This document shows positions 22,709 through 33,290 of a stretch of 64,000 nt of DNA, one piece after another. Numbering within the stretch: the stretch's first letter is position 1; each line of letters starts with the position of its first letter. The translations under genes and the position numbers were made by a program. This DNA comes from Isoetes taiwanensis (taxonomy: Eukaryota; Streptophyta; Lycopodiopsida; Isoetales; Isoetaceae): NCBI GenBank assembly GCA_021234155.1, contig JAJEKV010000913.1, positions 1 through 64,000 of the forward strand, read 5' to 3'. The notes beneath the pieces were generated by a model that saw only the letters and a list, made by a program, of their open reading frames with translations, had not been told where the DNA came from and made no database searches.

Positions 22709-23163
22709 TTAGTTGAAGTTCCAACGGACGATGCCGTATAAATTTATACCGAGGAAACAGAAGTTGAAGTAGTGAAGCTCTGTGATTACATGGCCTTTTT
22801 TGTTGTTCTCGGAGATGTATTTATCATGTCTTTGGGCTTGCACAATACCAATCCACAATATAGTGATGTTGAGAAGATAGTCAAGCTCCTTGTCAATGTT
22901 GAGAGTCTTCAGCACAATTCCATCATCTTTAGCAGTAGCAGTGGGAGTCACTGCACATTTCTCCACAGAGAAGTATTTGTCTATCTTGCTTTTTTTTGTC
23001 TGTTTGCAAAGAAATAGGTAAACGTTTTTGGGGTTGCTACTCCTCGCACCTCTATGGACAAACTACGTAGTTTCCTTCTCGTTGAACACATGTGTCTCCA
23101 TAACATTTTGGGGTCCTTTGCCTTTAGTAGCAGTTTTTGAGCTGCATAAAGTGAAGTTAGCAT
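22709..23163 (-). pseudogene. Coding-like fragment inside the 5-kb element
   Basis: A minus-strand frame around 22960-22760 reads KKSKIDKYFSVEKCAVTP, then DDGIVLKTLNIDKELDYLL. Another frame upstream (23163) reads MLTSLYAAQKLLLKAKDPKM and includes RRKLRSLSIEVRGVATPK. Amino-acid use is protein-like, but no domain is recognised and frames do not join. Confidence 0.25.
22734..22751. repeat. Isolated CCGTATAAATTTATACCG palindrome
   Basis: A single copy of the palindrome that forms an array at 26281-26691, near the left end of the same 5-kb element. Confidence 0.8.
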
Positions 23164-24084
23164 GTGTGTAGAGAAAAAAAAGTAAAAATAACAACGGGAT
23201 TCGACTAATTTATGCTCTAATATTGCATTACAAGGTCAGAGAATTTAGAACTATTTTAGAACTTTTTGAACTAAAAAACTAAGAAAACTGCATAAAATTA
23301 TCCCTTAAGTGTGTTATTTCAACAGTATTAAGTTGCAAAAACCTTTGGGAGCAAGAAAGACCCTACAAGATTTTGCACGATATAAACTTATACTCCTGAA
23401 CTACATATTTTATATATGTATATATATACAAGAAATTTAACACGTCCTACGGTGCATGTTCCAACAGTGCAAATTCCAATTTTAGCATTCCTTTATATTC
23501 TTCAACTTAAGCATTCATGAAGATTCCCTTAGATTCTCTGAGAATTTTCTATTTTGATTGAAGTGCTTACCCATGAGCATTTAAAACCTTCCAAAATAAT
23601 CTATCTTGGATCTGTGCAACATGTCTAAAACACTTTCTATTTTTAGACTGGGGCGCTTATCCTGAGCATCTAGAACATTTTTTTTCCAAGATTTATATTG
23701 TATACCTTTATTATGAAACATTTTAGAACATTCTATTGTGGCTCTTTGCAAAATCTTAAAAAAACTTTAAGATTTCATCAAGATCTTTTTAGATTCCCTT
23801 AGATATTATGAAGATTCCCCTAGATTCAACTAGATTTTAAGAGATTCCTTTAGACTTGTAAATATCTTCCTAGATTCTCTTATAATTTATGAGATTTCCT
23901 TAGATTCCCTTTAATTCTCCTGGATTCCCTTACATTTTACAAATTTCTAAAACATTCTAGAACTTTCTGGAACATTCTGAAACTTTCAAAACATCCCAGA
24001 ACTTTCTGGAAGTATTTTCCTATTTCCTTACAGTCCCAAAGATTCCCTTACATTTGGAAGGATTCTCTTAGATTTCCCCTAGAT

Positions 24085-24135
24085 TCTTTTATATTCCAAA
24101 ACATTTTAGAATTCTAGAACTTTCTAGAACATTCT
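24085..24135. promoter_or_regulatory. Heat-shock-element-like TTCnnGAA cluster, unit 1
   Basis: TTCTAGAACTTTCTAGAAC and ATTCTAGAAG occur within 50 bp. They satisfy the nTTCnnGAAnnTTCnnGAAn arrangement that heat shock factors bind in eukaryotes. Function here is untested, and the word is also a simple repeat of TTCTAGAA. Confidence 0.35.
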
Positions 24136-24263
24136 AGAAGATTTTAGAACTTTCTAGAGCCTCCAACTTTCTTGAATTATCTAGAATGTTGTATTCTATT
24201 TTATCTTAATTAGAACATTACCTTTAAGTATATTTGAAACATAAATTATTTATAGAATTAATG

Positions 24264-24325
24264 TCTGGTCTAGTGGTTAGAATGGGGGCCTAGGGGTTAA
24301 TCACCAGGGTTCGAATCCCCCCAAT
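24264..24325 (+). repeat. tRNA-like sequence with pol III A and B boxes
   Basis: TGGTCTAGTGG at 24266-24276 resembles the tRNA A box (D arm), and GGTTCGAATCC at 24308-24318 is a perfect B box (T arm). Acceptor stems do not pair, so it is not a functional tRNA. It may derive from a tRNA or a SINE head. A second copy at 25531-25584 has a damaged B box (GGTTCAAGTTC), and a third at 25870 has only the A box. Confidence 0.55.
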
Positions 24326-25129
24326 AACATAAAAAATTTTAAAAGCCTTTCCTTAAGATTTGTTGAAAATACCAAGGCCCGAGCATGCAATGTGAGCCGT
24401 AGGATCTTGGACCAAGGATTATGATCAATCTGGACCGTGAGCCGTAGGATCTCGGACCAACGGTCAGGATCAGATCAACCTGGACCGTAGGATCGCTTAC
24501 ATATAATCGGTCACAAACTCCCAAGCCACCTGGGTTATGTCCCAAAGCCACGTGAGCCGTAGGATCTCGGATCAACTGCCGGATTCAGGAGGACAAACAT
24601 AAGAACATATATATGATAATATAATATATACACATAATTACATATATATATATACAAGAAATTTAATGCGTCCTACGGTGCGTGTTCGAGTTTTAACATG
24701 TTCCTATGCTGCAAGTTCTTGTCGTGCCCTACATTCTAAAAGAATGTCTTGAGAATACTCTAAATTCATAGATTCTCTAAGATTGGAGATTCCTCTAAAT
24801 TTTATAAGATTCCCTCTAGATTCCATTAGAATTCTGTAGATTCTCCAAGATTCTATGATGATCCCCTTAGATTCCCTTAGATACCTTTAGATTTTATGAG
24901 ATTGCCTTAGGTTCCCTTACATTATATGAGGTTCAAAGAGATTCTATAAAGATTCCCCTAGATACTCTAAGATTTCATCAACATTTTCTTAGATTGCCTT
25001 AGATTTTATGAAGATTCCTTAGATCCCCTAGATTTTAAGAGATTCCCTTAGGCTTGTAAATATTTTCCTAGATTCTCTCACATTTTATGAGATTTTCTTA
25101 GATTCCGTTAGATTCTCCTAGATTCCTTT

Positions 25130-25440
25130 ACATTCTAGAACTTTTTAGAACATTCTAAGACTTTCTGGAACATTCTAAGACTTTCTGGAACATTCTGAGA
25201 CTTTCAAAATATCTTAGAACTTTCTGGAAGTATTTCTCTAGATTCTCTTACCTTCCCATGGATTCCTACATTCTCGAACATTCTAGAACCTATTAGAACA
25301 ATTTGAAACTTTCTGGAAGAATTTTCATAGATTCCCTCCAGATTCTCTTATGTTCTAGAATTTTCTAGAATATTTTGGAACTTTCTAGAAGATTCTAGTA
25401 CTTTCTAGAGCCTTCCAGAACATTCTAGAACTCTTTTGAA
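25130..25440. promoter_or_regulatory. Heat-shock-element-like TTCnnGAA cluster, unit 2
   Basis: Repeated GTTCTAGAATTTTCTAGAAT, ACTTTCTAGAAGATTCTAG and CAGAACATTCTAGAACTC form long alternations of TTC and GAA at 5-bp spacing. Same caveat as for unit 1. Confidence 0.35.
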
Positions 25441-26280
25441 CTAGTTGGAATGCTATAACTCCATTTTATCTTAACTGGATTATTACCCTTAAGTATAATT
25501 GAAACATAAATTATTCATAGAATTAATGCTTGGTCTAGTGGTTAGAATGGGGGGCTGGGGGATCAATGACCAGGGTTCAAGTTCCCCACACAATATAAAA
25601 GTTTTAAAAGCCTTTCCTTAAAGGATGAGCATTCAACGTGGGCCGTAGGATCTTGGATCAAGGGTCGAGATCGCCATGTGGCAAATCTAAAGCAACATGA
25701 GCCAGGGATCCTAGAGATCAAGATCAAGATGACAGTGATCGATTACATAAAATCTAAAGCCAACATGAGGTAGGATCCTAGATAGGTTCGCGATATTAGA
25801 TCAAGAACAACAAGCCATGGACCGTAGGATCGATTACATATAATTAGGAGGACAAAACCCAAAGCCATGTGGTCTAGTGGTTAGGATGTGTCCTAAAGTT
25901 CCCCACAATATAAAAAGTTTTAAAAGCCTTTCCTTAAAGGGGATCTCAGGGATCTTGGACCCGATCGATCGGGATCAAAAAATCTAAAGCAACATGAGCA
26001 GAGGGATCCTAGATCGACGATCAAGATCAGGTTGAGGAAACACATATAGTCTAGCCACAAACTCCCAAGCCATGACCGACGATCGATCAAATCAAGGATA
26101 GGTTCTACGTCCCAAAAAGCCCACGTGAGGATACGTCCCAAAAGGATCTCGGATCAATAGGATTCGGATTTAGGAGGACAAACATAAGAACATATATATG
26201 TTAGATATATTTATATATACATCTTAATATATATATATTTAATATATATACGTTCACATATTTGTATATATAAAAAAAAG

Positions 26281-26691
26281 CGGTATAAATTTTATCTGCT
26301 GAGAGGAGTCTCTCGGTATAGATTTATACCGCAAGACTTCTTTTTTTTTTCGGATATATATATGTAAATATATATGTTATATATATATTATATATTTATA
26401 TAATATACATATATATATCTTTGGTATAAATTTATACCGAGAAAACTCTTGCGGTATAAATTTATACCGCTTGGGTCCTCTTGCGGTATAAATTTATACC
26501 GCTTGGGTCCTCTTGCGGTATAAATTTATACTGCTCGAGTCCTTTTGCTGTATAAATTTATACAACTCGAGTTCTTTTGTTGTATAAATCTATACCGCTC
26601 AAGTCTTCTTGCGGTATAAATTTATACCGTGCAAACTCTCTAGCATACTATGTCCACATATTACTATCTATTGAGGTATAAATTTATACCA
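26281..26691. repeat. Array of palindromes GGTATAAATTTATACC
   Basis: About ten copies occur: a half copy at 26281, then near 26314, 26422, 26451, 26483, 26515, 26548, 26580, 26611 and 26674. From 26451 to 26630 the period is 32 bp: a 20-22-bp palindrome (GCGGTATAAATTTATACCGC) plus a 10-bp spacer such as TTGGGTCCTC. Divergent copies often change both arms together (for example TGTATAAATTTATACA), which keeps the symmetry. Confidence 0.9.
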
Positions 26692-27602
26692 TCTTGAAAT
26701 TTATTTGGAAGAAACTAAGGACTACAGAGAACAAATAAATTACAAAGTTTAAAAAGTCAGATTGGATACATACGCCGCCATCAGGTATCTGAAGTCTATA
26801 GCAAGTGGAGGAGCAAATAAGAGCAAGTGTATAAAGCAAAAGCAAGCATCTTCAACTTCAACTCACGTGTGAGGCATACTTTAAGGTGACAATATTTGCT
26901 TCATTGAGGCAATATCAAAATGTGTTGCATTTTTGCAATTTTGTTCATAATTTTGTAGTGAATTCATAAACTTTGAACTAAATCGTTTTTTGGGCACTCT
27001 TTAGCTTTTTTTTTTTTTTCAATGTCTATTTTGTTTTGTCCTTAAAAATATTACTATTTCTCAAACCAAACTAGGAGGCCAAAAAATGGTACCAAACAAT
27101 TTTGAATGGAAGCTGAGTTCAAATTCCCCTCCAAAAATGGTGCCTAAAATATTCAAATTGTCACACTTGTCACAAATATACCAAGAAAAGGGCATTTTTT
27201 AAGGGAATTTTAGGGAATCTTTCAAAGATTCCTTTTGAAGTGCGTTTGCAGCAAATAAGTGCGTTTCATTTTAAACTTTGTTGTTAGGCAAAATTCTAAC
27301 ATTAGCCATTAGAATAAGTGTGCAGAAACATTTATATGCAAGGCCAAAGTTCTAACTGCCACATTACCTTTTTGTACGCCTCTAAAAAAGAAACAATGAT
27401 AAGGAAAAACAGGCCAAGAACCCAACTTTACACCAAGCTTCATTTTCTTTAGTAAACAAAAAGTCAATACATTGGCAGGGTTCAAATCGCATGGGCTACA
27501 TATATTAAACCATTATTGGAATACAAGTTGAAGAAATGATTATTTTGTAGATTTTTTTAAAATATTTTGGCAATTACATCGCTATGGGCCAGTTGAGTGT
27601 TT

Positions 27603-27700
27603 ATTGTACGCAAATAAAAAAAAGCAGACGTGAAGTGATTATGTAATAGTATTGTACGCTAATAAAAAAAAAAGCAGACATGAAGTGATTATGTGATGGC
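27603..27700. repeat. Short tandem duplication, ~58 bp
   Basis: ATTGTACGC-AATAAAAAAAA, GCAGACGTGAAGTGATTATG occurs twice in succession (27603 and 27651) with two base changes. Confidence 0.8.
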
Positions 27701-27899
27701 AGAAGAACTGAAATTAATGTGAAGGCAACTTACAAATAACTAACAACTTCCCAAACAATTGTCTCATATATTAAGAGGTATCAAAATTTGGGGGCACTAA
27801 ATGACCAGACACGAACAAACCAAGTTTCTATATAGGCCATGCCAACTGAAATTGATTAGTTCCTTCCTTTTCTGACTACTTAGTATGGTTTTGCTGACT

Positions 27900-28157
27900 G
27901 TTATAGTATGGTTTTTTTCACTGTGGTATAACCACAAGGAACTTTAGCACAACCGAGGTAGAGAGAATTACTTCAAATAATCTGGGCGTAATGGCACTCC
28001 AATCGTTGCCAGAACCCCATAACCGGCAGAATGGTTTGGCATGCAGAGCTTCACATGAATCCAGAAACAGCCAAAGGTTTCGTTTTGTATTTTGGGTCAT
28101 CGCATCATAAGCTTGAACGTTGGTAAAAGCACTGCTACTGCTACATATGATCAACAA
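27900..28157 (-). pseudogene. PR-1-like CAP remnant, heavily decayed
   Basis: From 28157 leftward: MLIICSSSSAFTNVQAYDA, matching IICSSAFISIQADD of the 18.4-kb copy. A scrambled middle follows, then WGSGNDWSA. In another frame come IIWSNSLYLGCAKV and PCGYTTVKK, matching TQVVWSNTLYLGCAKVTC. Several indels disable it. Its upstream flank (28173 on) is the same repeat as that upstream of the 18.4-kb CAP. Confidence 0.75.
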
Positions 28158-28172
28158 TTACAGTGTGCCTAT

Positions 28173-28860
28173 TTGGAGAATTCTGACAGGACTAGGTATG
28201 GTATCTCACTCTGGACAATTTCTTAGTTACTGTATTCCTTGAAGACAATTGGGATATTTTCACGTTTTATTATTCACGAGTCTAGAGCATAGAATGTGTG
28301 GGTAGGAAATTTCAGAGAAAAAATTAAGGAACTTTTATATTCAAAGTGGTGAAATAGACTTGGCTAAAGTATGCCAAAATTTGAGGTGAAAGCTTCTAAT
28401 GTTTAGCTAAAGTTTCTAAATTTTGCCACCTGTACTTTCTTACGTTAGCTAAACTTTTATTTAAAAAAGAAAAAATCTTCTATCTTTTGACTATTTTGCA
28501 ATAATTCAAGACCTAAATAATAACTGACCATAGTAAATATAAAGGCTATAGGATAATTTGGCTAAAATACACTAAAATTTGAAGTAAAAGCTTCTAAGTT
28601 TTGGCTAAACTTCCCAAATTTTGGCAGTTACACTTTCTTGTGATTAGCTAAAGTCGGACGAAATGGAGGTGGGGCGTGAAATAGACTTGGCTAAAATTTT
28701 AATTTTTTTAGCCCAAAAAGGGTCGTAGTTTAGCCAATTTTTTTCCGAACAAGGCCAAAATTTCGCCATTTAGCTAAGTTTAGCCACTAATTTTTTCCAT
28801 GGTAGGAATCCATAAGACGAAGACTTTGTCAAGTCAAGTGCACCACCAAACTGAATAAGT
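28173..28860. repeat. CAP 5'-flank repeat, copy 4, split by an insertion
   Basis: 28173-28308 carries TCTCACTCTGGACAATTTC, TTGGGATATTTTCACGTT and AGAGCATAGAATGTGTGGG. After the 492-bp insertion it resumes with TAGGAATCCATAAGACGAAG and TTTGTCAAGTCAAGTGCACC. The uninterrupted arrangement survives in copy 2 at 19160-19215. Confidence 0.75.
28309..28800. mobile_element. 492-bp non-autonomous insertion with 8-bp target duplication
   Basis: GGTAGGAA is present immediately left (28301-28308) and right (28801-28808). The paralogous flank at 19.16 kb shows the empty site (GTGGATAGGAATCC). The ends are weakly inverted (ATTTCAGAGAAAAAATTA versus ATGGAAAAAATTAGTGG). The interior is two ~205-bp repeats of TTTGGCTAAA/TTAGCTAAA-type words. 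An 8-bp duplication is typical of hAT-class insertions, but the termini do not match the classic CAGGG hAT end, so the class is open. Confidence 0.7.
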
Positions 28861-29339
28861 TCCACCTAGAATTAATATAGGTCTTCAACAAAGTTACATA
28901 GCTCAACTACATGTACCAAATAATAGTAACAAAAGTTGCATCTGCGCAAATAACATGCGGAAGCCCTTACTTTTACTATGCTGAGATATATGGCCTATGG
29001 TTTCAAGAATTGTTATTTTTACATCGATCCATATCAAATCCCCCTGTTATTTTGATACATATTCGTGCCTAAATAATAAATTTCCAACATTTTTCAAGGA
29101 TGAATTTAAGTTGGTTATAACCAAGACTTGAAATTGGGGGTTCCTCCCCAAAATTTCTGGTAGACCATTTTAATAAAGTAGATGTCGAAATTACTTGCAG
29201 AAACTTTGAAAATTTGGTAATTATAAATCAAGGACGGCATATGGTTATAACCCTGTTACATGACCCCATCTCACAGTCGATCATGTACGTCTATATAGGG
29301 GATAAGGACTTCTTCTTTTTCTTGTCTTTCAGTGCTTGA

Positions 29340-29575
29340 TTATTTTACTACTCTCTGAAGAATCGATGAAAAAACACGTGATATCTTAAAGCGAAATGAA
29401 TGAGAGGATGATTGTGATTTCGACAAGGACTCAGACATCTGCCACACGTTTGCATTGACGAGATCATAGAAAGAGATATCAACCTGCAAGATTCCATGGC
29501 ACTTATCGGAGAGTTCTCTAGTGGTGATATGGTGCAATTCCAACGGTTGGTGATTCTATCTCGCAGGATCTCCAA
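29340..29575 (-). pseudogene. Possible F-box fragment
   Basis: A minus-strand frame reads ELSDKCHGILQVDISFYDLV then NANVWQMSESLSKSQSSSHS. It resembles a plant F-box helix pattern (L-P-x-x-C-x-x-I-L, F-x-x-L-x-x-A, V-x-x-x-W-x-x-L). Key positions (LP, the Trp spacing) are poor and no repeat domain follows. Tentative only. Confidence 0.25.
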
Positions 29576-29990
29576 CGGTCAAGATTACGCCCCATTAGGG
29601 TTAACTTTATATATTTTCAGCCCTGGTCGGTGGAATCAAATAAGACAAGAACATCCAGTCCCACATGTATAATTATGGAATCAAAAGTGGGGACTACCTC
29701 ATTCTACCAGGCTCAGCGTTCTACAAATGGAACGGCAGTTTAACGTACTTGCAGCAAAACATAAGTTAGAGCGAGACCGGCAAGAGCAGGTTGGAGCTCT
29801 CCGTTAGGATGTGCTAGAATGGAGGACTACTTGATTGTACTTTATGTTACCTGCTGCAACAGGTTGCCATGCGTTCAGGTCAATCTCAAACTACAGGCAG
29901 AGCTTGAGTATTTTAAGCACAGACAGAGCTGAATCTAAAAGTGCAGGCAGAGTTCGAGTAGTTTAGTAGATCTTGAATAGGTATTTCTAA

Positions 29991-30584
29991 ATGGAGGCTT
30001 GCCGATCTGAAACCCAGAAACTATGCTGCAGCGGTGTCAGAAGCGAGGGCTTCTCTAATTCGTCTGAACGAATTAAACGGGCACTGCATTCTTCTAAACG
30101 GATAAAACGGGCACTGAATTCTTCTAAACGGATAAAGCGGGCACTCCATTCCCATTGCAGTTCAACCTCTAGTGTGCCTCATGCTAAATCTGAATCTGAA
30201 TCTGGATGGACTGCCTACTTGCAATCCTCCTTGGATCTCTTGGATCTAGATATTGGTCCATGCTGCTCCACCCATTCTCTTCATCCTTCTCCATCCACGT
30301 CTGCGTCCTCCCGCCCTTCTCGCTCAATTCAATTCAATTCAATTCAATTCATTCTTTCGGAGATGATGACTGCTCGGAACACCAGTTTTCCATCCTCCAA
30401 CAGATGATTCCTAACACTCACAAGGTAGATTTGTGCTTTGGTCTTACAATGTAGATTTGTGCTCTCTTCCATTATATGTAACTTAACTACATTTTCCATG
30501 CATGCATGATTGCAGCACCTTAGCAAGGATGCCATACTAAAGCTTGCAATCCAATACGTGAAGTCCCTAGAGCATGAGATTAAG
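29991..30584 (+). pseudogene. Atypical HLH transcription factor, paralogue of the 48.5-kb gene, frame broken
   Basis: The first block (29991-about 30330) holds three near repeats of SSKRIKRAL and then SGWTAYLQSSLDLLDLDIG, the counterpart of SGWTMYLESGSDLN in the 48.5-kb gene. The frame continues only after a shift across a (TTCAA)n run (30324-30352) to EHQFSILQQMIPNTHK, ending at 30424 before GTAGAT. The next exon, 30516-30584 (acceptor TTGCAG), reads LSKDAILKLAIQYVKSLEHE. Together these are helix 1, a short loop and helix 2 of an HLH domain. The basic region is absent, so DNA binding is unlikely. The shift at the microsatellite suggests a pseudogene unless splicing avoids it. Confidence 0.65.
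30324..30352. repeat. (TTCAA)n microsatellite within the HLH copy
   Basis: CTCAATTCAATTCAATTCA-type pentamers for about 29 bp, at the point where the HLH reading frame changes. Confidence 0.9.
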
Positions 30585-30604
30585 GTATGCATGCAAGGTT
30601 GCAA

Positions 30605-31430
30605 GATATTAGAATGTCATCCTGATGAGATTGTTGCAAATGATTATCTACAAGACTTTAGGACAGAGTCTTGGAGGTAGGGGCATTGAATGCTAAGCAA
30701 CAACTCGCCCTACATTATTTTCTAAGCAGACAATGAATCTGCATTTCCCTTATTATATTTTCATTTGTTGGTTTATCATATTAGCAATGTCTTCCTACTG
30801 AATGAACTTACCAAGAGTCAACTTCTTGCTGTAATAGATGGAAATAGGTTAAAGTTTTCTAGATCATTTCTTGAATTTTAGCACGTATTTCTTTCTCTAC
30901 TATTTGAACATTGGATGCTTGCAAATGTTTCTTATATTTGGAGGAGATGAACCTATTTATTTTTGGAGCAATTATAATGAAGCATATATATCAAGGTTTT
31001 TTCCCAAGAAATGGAAAGTATATATTAATGCTTAGTTAGAGCAATTGGCTAGTTAAGGCTTGTCAAGTCAAGTAAAATATTTCTCATCTTTTATAACAAT
31101 GAGTTTATATGAGGGACAGACTACTACCAAATTGGAAAATCACTAAACATAGAATGGACAAATTTTATATCTAGATCATAAGGTTAAAAGACCACTATAA
31201 GCCTAAAAAGAATGCTAACATAGAAAATAGATTGTTCGGAATAGAAATTGGTAGGATTTTAGCTAGTTTTGACAAACCATTGCAGTTGGTAAACAGGTCT
31301 GAATAGATTACCGTACCAAACTCAGTGCAATAATAAGCTGTGAAATAATGCACTAGCATGTTGTAGCAATCAATCCAACTTTAAGCCCAAGTGGTAGCAC
31401 GATCCCATTTTATAAATCTCGATCAATGGG
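30605..31430. other. No gene recognised
   Basis: AT-rich sequence downstream of the HLH fragment; no further exons could be assigned. Confidence 0.35.
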
Positions 31431-31533
31431 AACAGTTCTGGGTGTGTGTCCCATAAGTTTCGGCTTCTCCTGGACATTAATAAAAACTCTAACTATCTCT
31501 CCATCCATCCATCCATCCATCCATCCATCCATG
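31430..31533 (+). repeat. Retroposon 3' end with (CCAT)n tail
   Basis: GGGTGTGTGTCCCATAAGTT, CTGGACATTAATAAAAACTC then TCTCTCCATCCATCC repeated for about 35 bp. The structure (short unique 3' end, AATAAAA, microsatellite tail) parallels the two other retroposon 3'-end families in the window. Confidence 0.5.
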
Positions 31534-33110
31534 TCTATTTATCTAAACTTTTAATATTTTGTCTCAAGCACTTGATGCGGAAACATGCACCCCCACAGGC
31601 CGCCCAAAAGTTTTCTGGGTTGATCATACCATCCAACCAAGGATAATCAAGAATATGCGGAGTGTTCAGTATCCAACGACCATAAAGCAATGCACCTTTT
31701 CCAGCCTACAAGAACTCTAGAGGTCAAGTACAAAGTATCTAAGAGCAGCTTAGCATTATGCAGCATTGGCCTTTGAAAAGAGGAAAGTGACGTTGGCATG
31801 GGTAGACCTTGAATGGCACCATCCAGCATGGGTAGACCTTGAATGAGACCTTCACATACGGGAACATCAAAGAGTTGAGACAACACTTCTACCACAGAGC
31901 AAAAGAGCCAAGAGACAACCCTGTTGGAATCCATGACTGACAGTATAGCTCACCTTGAAAAAGCACTGTAGACCAGGCCGACGAATGAGGCTTCATAACG
32001 TTAGTTTTTTTAGTTTGAGCAAAATGAATATTACAGGTGATTCAACTTTTGTTTTGAAAAGATTGGCATGCCAAATTTTCTTGTTATTCCTTTTTGCAGA
32101 AACTATGTCTAGGCTAGAGAAGGACTCGCTTTTACATATGTTTTTCTTTTCTTTTTTCTTTTTTCTTTTTATTAAAGGCAATGAAGAAACATCGTAATAT
32201 CAATATGCAAAATAATAGAAGAGATCATTAAAAAATAAATCATAATGGGATCATAAGAATTTAAAAATAAATCATGATTAGAATCAAATTAATTCAGTAA
32301 CACCCATTATGTAAAACTCTAGAACATTTTAGTTATAAGCCAAGGTACCAAGACTCAAAGACATTACATTGTGTATATTGTGTCATTCATTTGTGGGATT
32401 GAACACTCTATCACCACCGATCTCACAACTCAAATCCATAATATTGGAATAGCTATAGTGCTCCAACATCAAATATATTCTTTCCTAGATATGGGACAAA
32501 TTGTAGACATGTTTGGGTGAAATTTGTGGACCAGAATATTGGCACGGGCACATCGGTAGACTACTATAAACAAATAATGTAATGAAGCATCATCTCAAAC
32601 CTACTTTTTCTTTATGCTATGCCGCTTTTCTCATGAACCCTATATAACCAAGGATCTGATAGGTTCACAAAGATATTGCCTCATGTGGCCTTTAGTTACC
32701 CAGGACCTTATATATGAGCTTAACCAACTACTTTACCTTGACATCCTCATGGACCGCTAAAGCAGGAGAGCTACAACTTGTAGAAAAATAGCTGCTTTGC
32801 TCCAATTTAGTCCTGCCTGCTGCATTTAGAGTCCGGGATGTAGTATATTTTTTTTTTTTTTTTTTTTTTTTTTGTGTTATATCCAGCAACCACTGTGCAT
32901 TTGCAATTTCAAGCCCAGAACCAACTGAAACTGTTTTGGGCCATTTTTTATCGATCCAGCTCTATCTAAGCTCAAATCGCTTCCTCTCTTTATCAATCTA
33001 CTATTAAAGAGGCAGGCAATGTCATTGGAAGGGCTTTTGAAGCAATTCAAGTCGCCCACGGAGCTGCAAGAATGATTTGACCGAAGATCTCCGCCCCATC
33101 GCATAGTTTC
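31534..33110. other. Mostly featureless intergenic DNA
   Basis: Short frames only. A 95-codon minus frame (31934-31647) contains two near copies of IQGLPM but has no known domain. A 26-bp poly-T run sits at 32848-32873. Confidence 0.4.
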
Positions 33111-33290
33111 GCGCCTAGTTTTTGGCCAGAAATACCACTATTTGGCTAAACATACCATTTTTTGGGCCAAATATACCACTCTTTTTGGTCGGACATACCA
33201 CTTTTTTGGCCGGATATACCACCTAACTGATAAATGGTGGCCAGATATAACCATAAAAAAGGCCAGATATGCGACATCTTGGACTCTAGA
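33110..33290. repeat. Degenerate minisatellite, unit TTTTTGGCCNNATATACCAC
   Basis: TTGGCC/TTGGCTA/TTGGTCGG followed by A-ATACCA recurs six to seven times at about 21-29-bp spacing. Confidence 0.75.

Larger units (their letters stand above)
23404..26195. repeat. Two degenerate ~1.25-1.5-kb tandem units
   Basis: Unit 1 (about 23404-24640) and unit 2 (about 24640-26195) share, in order: a TATA-rich start, ACAAGAAATTTAA, CGTCCTACGGTGC, many AGATTCCCTTAGATT words, TTCTAGAACATTCTAGAA clusters, TGGTCTAGTGGTTAGAATGG, TTTTAAAAGCCTTTCCTTAA, GGATCTCGGA-type words, and AGGACAAACATAAGAACATA at the end (24590 and 26173). Unit 2 has an extra partial copy of the TGGTCTAGTGG segment at 25870. Confidence 0.75.
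22234..27282. mobile_element. 5-kb element with inverted termini GTTTAAAATGAAACGCAC
   Basis: Left end AACAAGG then GTTTAAAATGAAACGCACTT (22240) is repeated in inverse at the right end (27267-27276 is its start, complement; AACAAAG outside). About 60 bp pair imperfectly, including a second AAGTGCGTTT and GAAAGATTCC. Each end also folds on itself (AAACGCACTT...AAGTGCGTTT). Inside are a coding-like fragment near 22.7-23.0 kb, two 1.25-kb tandem units and a palindrome array. It sits between a CAP fragment and the next CAP remnant. The 20-bp near-identical direct repeat TGTGCAGAAACATTTRTATG flanks it at 22211 and 27319, but 37 bp away on the right. No transposase was seen; class unknown. Confidence 0.55.

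Noticed and set aside
26281-26691. CRISPR-like spacing of repeats
   Set aside because: Spacers are only about 10 bp and similar to each other, the repeats are AT palindromes, there are no cas genes, and the DNA is eukaryotic.
33110-33290. Possible TATA-box cluster (ATATACCAC words)
   Set aside because: Better explained as a degenerate minisatellite; no gene starts nearby.
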